Origin: a virus
Length of the DNA stretch: 25,674 nucleotides
Direction: 5' to 3' (one strand)
Virus record (IMG/VR): IMGVR_UViG_3300025102_000252
Coordinates: 1-25,674 of that record
Below, in pieces: positions 19,364 through 25,674 of this stretch. The notes under the pieces are model-generated. The model saw only the letters and a program-made list of their open reading frames with translations, made no database searches and was not told the DNA's origin. Made by a program: the position numbers and the translations under genes. How positions within the stretch are numbered: position 1 is the stretch's first letter; each line of letters starts with the position of its first letter.

Positions 19364-21136
19364 ATGGCAACACAAATACCAAGTGAATTAATAGCAAATA
19401 ATGCTGTAGGAATAACACAACTTAATGTTTCTGATGGCAGTAATGGGCAAGTTCTTACTACAAATGGTTCAGGTACATTATCATTTTCAACTGTAAGTGG
19501 TGGGGCAACATTTAAAACTTTTGGTACTTCATCAATTATGGTTGGTGATGATTCAACTGGTACAATAGATGCTGCTGATTATAATACAGGTTTAGGTGTA
19601 GATGTTTTTGCAGCTTTAACCTCAGCAGATAAAAATACAGCAGTAGGTTTTTCAGCTTTAACAGCAACAACTTCAGGTCAAAATAATACTGCAATAGGTA
19701 ACGAAACTTTAAAAGCAAACACTACAGGTGCTAATAATGTTGCGATTGGTCATAAAGCTTTATTGGTGAATACAACAGGTTCTACAAATGTCGCTGTAGG
19801 TCGTGTAGCATTAGATGCTAATACTACAGCAGACAATAACACAGCAATAGGTGATAGTGCTTTAAGTGCAAACACTACAGGTACAGGTGATGTAGCAGTT
19901 GGTAAAGATGCTTTAATATCAAATACAACAGGTTCTCAACAAGTAGCAATAGGAATGTCTGCTATGTATACAAACACCACAGGGTATAACAACACAGCAG
20001 TTGGTTGGGAATCCATGAAAGCAAACACAACTGGTTATCTAAATGTCGCAGTTGGTCAACAAGCTATGTTAGCAAACACCACAGGTTATTCAAATGTTTC
20101 TATAGGTCATAACTCTATGGCAGCAAACACCGAAGGTTTTTTTAATACGGCTGTAGGTGATAATACTTTATCATCAAATACTACAGGTGATGCTAATATT
20201 GCTATAGGAGGAAATGCTTTAGATGCTAACACTACAGCAAATAGTAATGTCGCAGTTGGTTATGATTCTTTAGGAGCTAATACAACTGGTCATTCTAATA
20301 CTGCTGTAGGTCATAGAGCTTTAATATCTAATACAACAGCAAATGGCAACACAGTAGTTGGACTTGAAGCTATGGAAGATACTACTACAGGTGGAGGAAA
20401 TTCTGCATTTGGTCAAGGTGCTTTAAAAGGTTGTACGACTGGTGAGTCTAATGTAGCATTTGGACAATCTGCTGGTTATGCTGTTACAACTGGTCAAAAA
20501 AATGTTTCTATAGGTGTGGTTGCTGGTGGAGGAACTACAGGTAGTGGAAATGTTGGTATAGGTTGGTATGGTGGCAGTTCAATGTCTACAGGAGTTAATA
20601 ATGTAGTTGTAGGCAGACAATCTCAATTATCTGCTGGTGGTGGAAATAATCAAATTGTATTAGGTTATCTTGTAACAGGTTCAGGTGATAATAACTTTAC
20701 ATTTGGAAATTCAGGAACAGATTCAAACATAGCCTTTGGTGCTACATCAATTACAGCTCCTTCAGATATCAGATTGAAAGAAGATATACAAGATGAAGAA
20801 GTAGGTTTAGATTTTATAAACGATTTAAGACCAGTTACTTTCCAATGGAAAAAAGAAAAAGATATACCTTCAGATATGAAAGCCTATAAAGAAGGCTCTG
20901 AAGAAAGAACTATGAATGGTAAATACAATCATGGTTTTATAGCTCAAGAAGTTAAAGAAGTGATTGATAATCATAATTTAAAAGATGGTTTTGATATGTG
21001 GCAAGAAGATGAAGTAGATGGAAGGCAAAGAGTTGCACCATCAGCTATTATGTCTGTCATGGTTAAAGCAGTCCAAGAACTGTCTACGCAAGTAGATGAA
21101 TTAAAAGCCGAAATAAAAACTTTAAAAGGAGAATAA
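19364..21136 (+). CDS. tail fibre A with head-domain repeats and S74 chaperone
   Basis: A 590-aa trimeric fibre. Residues about 48-85 hold a connector (TFKTFGTSSIMVGD...DAADYNTGLGVDVF) nearly identical in the fibre B gene. Residues about 88-430 are repeats of the kind NTAIGxxALxANTTG, a left-handed beta-roll also found in trimeric adhesin heads. The C-terminal 126 residues (from 465) form an S74 intramolecular chaperone: S467-D in SDIRLKEDI marks the self-cleavage site, GFIAQEVKEV follows and a coiled coil (STQVDELKAEIKTLKG) closes. It would bind the host surface. AGGAG lies 6 bases upstream. Odd: it separates the adaptor from the 91-aa and nozzle genes. Confidence 0.9.
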   Translation: MATQIPSELIANNAVGITQLNVSDGSNGQVLTTNGSGTLSFSTVSGGATFKTFGTSSIMVGDDSTGTIDAADYNTGLGVDVFAALTSADKNTAVGFSALTATTSGQNNTAIGNETLKANTTGANNVAIGHKALLVNTTGSTNVAVGRVALDANTTADNNTAIGDSALSANTTGTGDVAVGKDALISNTTGSQQVAIGMSAMYTNTTGYNNTAVGWESMKANTTGYLNVAVGQQAMLANTTGYSNVSIGHNSMAANTEGFFNTAVGDNTLSSNTTGDANIAIGGNALDANTTANSNVAVGYDSLGANTTGHSNTAVGHRALISNTTANGNTVVGLEAMEDTTTGGGNSAFGQGALKGCTTGESNVAFGQSAGYAVTTGQKNVSIGVVAGGGTTGSGNVGIGWYGGSSMSTGVNNVVVGRQSQLSAGGGNNQIVLGYLVTGSGDNNFTFGNSGTDSNIAFGATSITAPSDIRLKEDIQDEEVGLDFINDLRPVTFQWKKEKDIPSDMKAYKEGSEERTMNGKYNHGFIAQEVKEVIDNHNLKDGFDMWQEDEVDGRQRVAPSAIMSVMVKAVQELSTQVDELKAEIKTLKGE

Positions 21137-21137
21137 T

Positions 21138-21413
21138 ATGGCACAAACAGTAAGCGAAGTCTTAACAGCAGCAACAGATAGCGTAAACCTTATTGATGGG
21201 GTTAAGGCTGGAAGTTGGTATGTTGAAGGCATGACACAAGCTGAAATAAATGACATGGTTCAAAGAAATGTAGACCACTTAGAAATTATTTTAGAATATG
21301 CACCTGTTAATAGTGATGATGACACTCCAGATGTTAAAGGTAGTTCAGATAGTAAAACATCTTATACTACTGCAGTTACAACTGGTAAGACATATATAAC
21401 TGACAATAGCTAA
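21138..21413 (+). CDS. 91-aa tail-region protein, unknown
   Basis: Starts MAQTVSEVLTAATDSVNLID and has QAEINDMVQRNVDHLEIILE (about 35-54), a helical part of a type present next to tail genes in marine phages. The C-terminal third is Ser/Thr/Asp rich. It lies between fibre A and the nozzle. Possibly a small tail or fibre-assembly protein; not recognised. Confidence 0.65.
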   Translation: MAQTVSEVLTAATDSVNLIDGVKAGSWYVEGMTQAEINDMVQRNVDHLEIILEYAPVNSDDDTPDVKGSSDSKTSYTTAVTTGKTYITDNS

Positions 21414-21418
21414 TATAA

Positions 21419-23023
21419 ATGGCTAGTAGTCAACCCTATACAGTCGCAGTAAACGGAGGTTTAGTAAGCTCATCTAATGTTATAGATTTGCTTAAGACTC
21501 CCGGAGTTGCAAAAGACTTAAGAAACTTTGAAGTTTCTACAGAGGGTGGCTATAGAAGAATTAATGGTTATCAGAAGTTTGGTACTACAAATGCTACTAA
21601 ACCTTCTGGAGTAACAAACATATTAGGTGTCTTTACTTATGCTGATGGTGTTATAGTTACTGCAGGTACTGGTATATTTTTTAGTAACGATGGACAGACT
21701 TGGTTAAATATTGGAAGAGATTCTGTATCAGGTAGTGGAGATAACTACACAGCCTTTACAGGTAGAAGTACACTAACAAGAACTTCTCAAGGTCAATGTC
21801 AGTTTACATTGTTTGATGGTGCTACATTTGATTATGGTCAAGTTATCATAGCAGATGGTACTAACAAGCCTTACATATTTAGAATGGAAGGTACTGGAGC
21901 ATTAACATCTAGAACATTCTTTGCAGAAGAAATAACTGTAACAGGAACTAAAGGTGTTAAATATGTTACAACTCATGATAAGCATTTAGTAGTTGGTGGA
22001 GTAGAAGATAATTTAAGTACTATATTTTTTAGTTCTACATTAGACCCTACAAGCTTTAGTGGTACTGGTTCAGGCTCAATAGTCTTAGAAGACCAGATAG
22101 AAGGAATCAGAGGATTCCGTAATGAATTATTTATATTCTGTACAAATAGTATATTTAAATTAATAAATATAAATGATTCAAGCAATATAGCTATTGTACC
22201 GGTAACAAAGAATGTAGGTTGTTTAAGTGGCTATAGTATTCAAGAGATTGGTGGTGACTTAATATTCTTAGCACCAGATGGACTAAGAACAGTTGCTGGT
22301 ACTGCAAGGATTGGAGATGTTGAGTTAGGTACAGTTAGTAAAGCTATACAACCTTTAGTAACAGCTTTAGCAGAAAACATCAATTCATTTGTTATAAGTA
22401 GTGTTGTATTAAGAGATAAATCACAATACAGATTATTTTATACAGATACAAGTTTAGAAGAAACACAACAAAAAGGAATTATAGGAACATTAAGACCAAA
22501 CGGATTTCAATGGTCAGAGACAAGAAGTTTAGAAGTTACTGCTATAGGTTCTGGATTTGATAATAATAATGTAGAACAATATTATCATGGAGATACAAAT
22601 GGTTTTGTTTATCAACATGATACAGGAAATAGTTTTGATGGCAGTAATATATTAGCTAGGTTTGAAACACCTAACTATGATTATGGTGATTTAGGAACAT
22701 TAAAGACTTTACACTATGTCAGAGTATCAGCAAGTTCAGAAGGTATTGTTGAACCAGACATACAAGTAAGATTTGATTATGGTAATACAGATATACCACA
22801 ACCACCAGACTTATTTGATATAGGAGTTATAAATCCACCTTCAAAGTTTGCAGATGCATTGTTTAATACAAATGTATTCGGTGGAGGAGATAATCCTTTA
22901 ATAAGAGTTCCATTACAAGGAAGTGGAACAAGTAACAATTTTACAATTATAAGTGATGACACAAAAGCCCCATATACAATAAATGGTTTTTATGTAGATT
23001 ACATACCTTCAGGCAGGAGATAA
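21419..23023 (+). CDS. putative tail nozzle / tail tubular protein B-like
   Basis: A 534-aa beta-rich protein starting MASSQPYTVAVNGGLVSSSN. The N-terminus DLLKTPGVAKDLRNFEVSTEGGYRRINGYQKFG (about 23-55), with RNFEVxxEGGYRRI, is a pattern I associate with podovirus nozzle proteins. Repeated blades such as GVFTYADGVIVTAGTGIFFS and DLIFLAPDGLRTVAGT suggest a beta-propeller, as in known nozzles. The protein would close the tail tube and hold the fibres. It follows the adaptor with fibre A inserted between. Call is structural inference; a base-plate or fibre role is the alternative. Confidence 0.58.
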   Translation: MASSQPYTVAVNGGLVSSSNVIDLLKTPGVAKDLRNFEVSTEGGYRRINGYQKFGTTNATKPSGVTNILGVFTYADGVIVTAGTGIFFSNDGQTWLNIGRDSVSGSGDNYTAFTGRSTLTRTSQGQCQFTLFDGATFDYGQVIIADGTNKPYIFRMEGTGALTSRTFFAEEITVTGTKGVKYVTTHDKHLVVGGVEDNLSTIFFSSTLDPTSFSGTGSGSIVLEDQIEGIRGFRNELFIFCTNSIFKLININDSSNIAIVPVTKNVGCLSGYSIQEIGGDLIFLAPDGLRTVAGTARIGDVELGTVSKAIQPLVTALAENINSFVISSVVLRDKSQYRLFYTDTSLEETQQKGIIGTLRPNGFQWSETRSLEVTAIGSGFDNNNVEQYYHGDTNGFVYQHDTGNSFDGSNILARFETPNYDYGDLGTLKTLHYVRVSASSEGIVEPDIQVRFDYGNTDIPQPPDLFDIGVINPPSKFADALFNTNVFGGGDNPLIRVPLQGSGTSNNFTIISDDTKAPYTINGFYVDYIPSGRR

Positions 23024-23029
23024 AAACAA

Positions 23030-24376
23030 ATGGCAATAACAAAAGCAACATTTAATGTATTTTCATCAGCATTAGCTTCTGGCAATGCAACAGATGGATA
23101 TGTACTTACAGCAGACGGAAGTGGTAATGCAGCTTGGGAAGAAGTAGCTGGAGGTCCAACATTTAAAACATTTGGTACTTCATCAATAATGATTGGCGAT
23201 ACTACTACAGGAACTATTGATGCAGCTAATTATAATACAGGTTTAGGTGTAGATGTTTTTACATCTTTAACAACAGGTGATAATAATGTAGCACTTGGGT
23301 TCAATGCTCTTGCATCAGCTACTACAGGTTCCGAAAGTGTTGCAATCGGAGCAGGTGCATTAGATGCAGTAACTACGCAAGGTACAAATGTTGCTGTTGG
23401 TTATAGTGCTGCAACATCTTTGACAACAACAGGGGTAGTAGCTATAGGCTACAAAGCAATGGAAACTAGCACAACTGGTTATGATACTGTAGCTATAGGT
23501 TCAAATACACTAAAGGCTTGTACTACAGGTAACGAAAATGTAGCTGTTGGATTTAATGCAATGGCTAATCACACAACAGGTAGTGATTGCGTAGCGATTG
23601 GAAATAGTGCTTTACTTCTTAATACTACAGGTTCTCAAAATACAGCAGTCGGTAGAGCTGCTTTAGACGCAAATACAACATCTTCATACAGTACTGCTGT
23701 TGGAGCAGATGCTTTGACAACCAGTACTGGACCTTATAATACTGCAATGGGCGTAGGTGCTATGGGGAATAATACAACTGGACAACAAAATACTGCTATT
23801 GGTTATCACTCATGCGTTGCACAGACTACAGCATTATATAATTCAGCTTTAGGTTTACAATCTGGAAGAGATGTAACATCAGGTAGTGATAATGTATTTT
23901 TAGGGTACAGAGCAGGAGATGGACCTAGTCCTAGTGGAAGTATTACAACACAAAGCAATAATATTGTTATAGGTAATAACAGTAGTACAAATGCTTATAT
24001 TAAAATAGCTTGGACAGTAACTTCAGACAAAAGGGATAAAACAGATATTGAACCACTAACAATGGGATTAGACTTAGTTAATAAACTAGAGCCTGTTACC
24101 TATAAATGGGATATGAGGTCTGATTATGAAGATGGTAATCCTAATGGAACACATAAAAAAGAAAAATTATGTGGTGGTTTATTAGCACAAGATGTTGAAA
24201 AACTTGAAAGAGAATATGGTTATAAAGTAGAAGATAAGACATCTATACTTACTGATAAAAATGCAGATGGTAATTATGGATTAACATATGAAAAATTTGT
24301 ACCAGTATTAATAAACGCAGTAAAAGAACTATCTACAAAAATAGAAGAATTAGAAAATAAATTGGAGAATAAATAA
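23030..24376 (+). CDS. tail fibre B with head-domain repeats and S74 chaperone
   Basis: A 448-aa paralogue of fibre A. The connector TFKTFGTSSIMIGD...AANYNTGLGVDVF (about 44-80) matches it closely, also in DNA. Repeats of the type NVALGFNALASATTG fill about 83-290. From residue 331 an S74-type chaperone follows, with S332-D in SDKRDKTDI, GGLLAQDVEKLE and a C-terminal coiled coil (STKIEELENKLENK). The chaperone differs strongly from that of fibre A and is shorter (118 against 126 residues). AGGAG lies upstream with a long 10-base spacer. TAATG coupling to the next fibre gene. Confidence 0.9.
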   Translation: MAITKATFNVFSSALASGNATDGYVLTADGSGNAAWEEVAGGPTFKTFGTSSIMIGDTTTGTIDAANYNTGLGVDVFTSLTTGDNNVALGFNALASATTGSESVAIGAGALDAVTTQGTNVAVGYSAATSLTTTGVVAIGYKAMETSTTGYDTVAIGSNTLKACTTGNENVAVGFNAMANHTTGSDCVAIGNSALLLNTTGSQNTAVGRAALDANTTSSYSTAVGADALTTSTGPYNTAMGVGAMGNNTTGQQNTAIGYHSCVAQTTALYNSALGLQSGRDVTSGSDNVFLGYRAGDGPSPSGSITTQSNNIVIGNNSSTNAYIKIAWTVTSDKRDKTDIEPLTMGLDLVNKLEPVTYKWDMRSDYEDGNPNGTHKKEKLCGGLLAQDVEKLEREYGYKVEDKTSILTDKNADGNYGLTYEKFVPVLINAVKELSTKIEELENKLENK

Positions 24377-25674
24377 TGGCAGGATATACAAGACAAAGTT
24401 CTTTTGCAGATGGAGATACAATTACTGCTGCGTTATTCAATAATGAATATAACCAGTTAGTTAATGCATTTCACAATTCTACAGGACACTCACACGATGG
24501 CACAGCAGCTTCTGGACCAGTTATAGGTTTAATTGGTGATGCAGGAGAAACTTCTCCAAACAACAAAGTCTTAATAGACACTACAAATAATCATATAGAA
24601 TTTTATGTAGAAGTATCTTCTAATCCAGTACAACAAATATACATAGGCGATGGTGTTATAGCTCCAGTAACAGATAGTGATGTAGATATAGGTACAACAA
24701 GTTTAAGATTTAAAGATGCATTTATAGATTCTATAACTACTACAGGTAATGTAGCAGTAGGTGGTAATCTAACAGTAACAGGTACTACAACATTTAATGG
24801 TGGTACTATTACTATGGGTGATGCTGCTACTGATAATGTAGTCTTTGGAGCTGATGTAGACTCTAACATTATTCCAGATGATGATAACACATATGACCTA
24901 GGTAGCTCTTCACAACAATGGAAAGATATTTATATTGATGGTGTAGCTTACTTAGATGCAATAGACTTTAACGGAACAACAATTACAGCAACTGCTGCTG
25001 AACTAAATATTATGGATGGTGTTACATCTACTGCAGCAGAATTAAATATATTAGATGGAGTAACATCTACAGCAGCCGAACTTAATATCCTTGATGGAGT
25101 TACTTCAACTGCTGCAGAAATAAATATTCTTGATGGTGTTACAAGTACAACAGCAGAACTAAACTTACTAGATGGTGTTACATCTACTACAGCAGAACTC
25201 AACATACTTGATGGAGTTACAGCTACAGCATCAGAGATAAATGTTCTTGATGGTATTACATCAACAGTTGCAGAATTAAACATCTTAGATGGTGTTACAG
25301 CAAGTGCTACAGATATTAATCTTATAGATGGTATAACAAACGGAACAGTAATAGCAAGTAAAGCTATTATAACAGATTCAAACAAAGACATTACTGGTGG
25401 TAGAAATATAACCATTAGTGGTGAATTAGATGCAGCTACATTAGATATTAGTGGCGATGCAGACATTGATGGAACATTAGAAGCAGATGCAATTACTATT
25501 GCTGGTGTTACATTAGCAGAAACAATTAGTGATACTGTAGGAGCTATGGTAGGCTCTAATACTGAAACAGGTATTACAGTAACTTACGATGATTCAGATA
25601 ATACTTTAGACTTTGTTATAGGTTCAGGAGTTATTACTAATGCTATGTTAGCAGGTTCTATTGCTAATAGTAAA
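24376..25674 (+). CDS. tail fibre C with nine 13-aa repeats (cut by window edge)
   Basis: Open for 433 codons to the last base. The N-terminus MAGYTRQSSFADGDTITAAL, followed by FNNEYNQLVNAFHNSTGHSHDGT (21-43), is the marine phage fibre start that probably attaches to the virion. Residues about 206-322 hold nine 13-aa repeats of the form TAAELNILDGVTS; the rest is beta-rich with GNLTVTG and DIDGTLEADAITIAG stretches. The repeat with xAELNxLDGV is common in phage fibres and forms a trimeric shaft. The distal end, and any chaperone, are outside. TAATG overlap with fibre B. Confidence 0.88.
   Translation, partial: MAGYTRQSSFADGDTITAALFNNEYNQLVNAFHNSTGHSHDGTAASGPVIGLIGDAGETSPNNKVLIDTTNNHIEFYVEVSSNPVQQIYIGDGVIAPVTDSDVDIGTTSLRFKDAFIDSITTTGNVAVGGNLTVTGTTTFNGGTITMGDAATDNVVFGADVDSNIIPDDDNTYDLGSSSQQWKDIYIDGVAYLDAIDFNGTTITATAAELNIMDGVTSTAAELNILDGVTSTAAELNILDGVTSTAAEINILDGVTSTTAELNLLDGVTSTTAELNILDGVTATASEINVLDGITSTVAELNILDGVTASATDINLIDGITNGTVIASKAIITDSNKDITGGRNITISGELDAATLDISGDADIDGTLEADAITIAGVTLAETISDTVGAMVGSNTETGITVTYDDSDNTLDFVIGSGVITNAMLAGSIANSK
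24991..25341 (+). repeat. nine tandem 39-bp coding repeats
   Basis: Nine in-frame 39-base units encode TAAELNILDGVTS and variants. Copies diverge more at DNA level than at protein level, so the repeat is kept by selection on the protein. Confidence 0.9.

Noticed and set aside
19536-19718. 60-aa leftward Leu-rich frame inside fibre A
   Set aside because: Low-complexity shadow of the repeat region; not expected to be translated.
23705-23736. TTGACA followed by TATAAT inside fibre B
   Set aside because: The spacer is only 15 bases and the region is a repetitive coding sequence rich in ACAACTGG-type words, so it is probably chance.
24948-25466. 172-aa open frame on the opposite strand of fibre C with repeated 'VDVTPS' units
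   Set aside because: It is the reverse reading of the 39-base coding repeats of fibre C; no ribosome binding site, and it runs against the late transcription direction.

Overview
The window is an AT-rich piece of a tailed double-stranded DNA phage, most likely a marine podovirus close to the uncultured 'uvMED'/pelagiphage (HTVC010P-like) group. Support comes from a T7-type primase and gp2.5-type SSB, the order TerS - IscU - small basic proteins - TerL - portal - scaffold - major capsid - head-tail adaptor - nozzle - fibres, several S74-type fibres, and dense packing with ATGA and TAATG overlaps. The marine assignment is from protein-family recognition, not from a database search. No integrase, RNA polymerase, DNA polymerase or lysis gene was recognised; both ends of the window cut through genes.

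Layout. Positions 1-6803 are read leftward and hold the early/replication arm: many small uncharacterised genes, a coiled-coil protein, a GP88-family protein, a conserved phage protein of the 'MNIF' type, an SSB and the start of a T7 gp4-like primase-helicase. Positions 6804-7097 are a divergent control region with facing sigma70-type promoters and a tandem direct repeat. Three small rightward genes follow (7098-8041), with two strong intrinsic terminators. Positions 8042-8728 hold no gene but carry 10-bp iterations, longer repeats and back-to-back consensus promoters; this is the best candidate for a replication origin and/or packaging region. From 8729 rightward lies the late arm: terminase, an IscU iron-sulfur scaffold, portal, scaffold, capsid, a T7 Tphi-like terminator, adaptor, nozzle and three long fibre genes, the last running off the end.

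Regulation. The sequence shows an unusual number of near-perfect host-type promoters: leftward at 1751-1779, 5858-5886, 6798-6825 and 8639-8667, and rightward at 7022-7049, 8694-8722 and 12266-12294. This fits a phage that relies on host RNA polymerase. The TerS promoter is placed so that transcription should begin on the ATG itself (leaderless mRNA). Four gene-free stretches (823-979, 3540-3815, 5421-5641, 16202-16334) contain multiple complementary segments and look like structured RNAs or leaders. They are the most likely place for something undescribed.

Many very short genes (24-55 codons) are supported by ribosome binding sites and stop/start overlaps, including at least three single-membrane-segment proteins.
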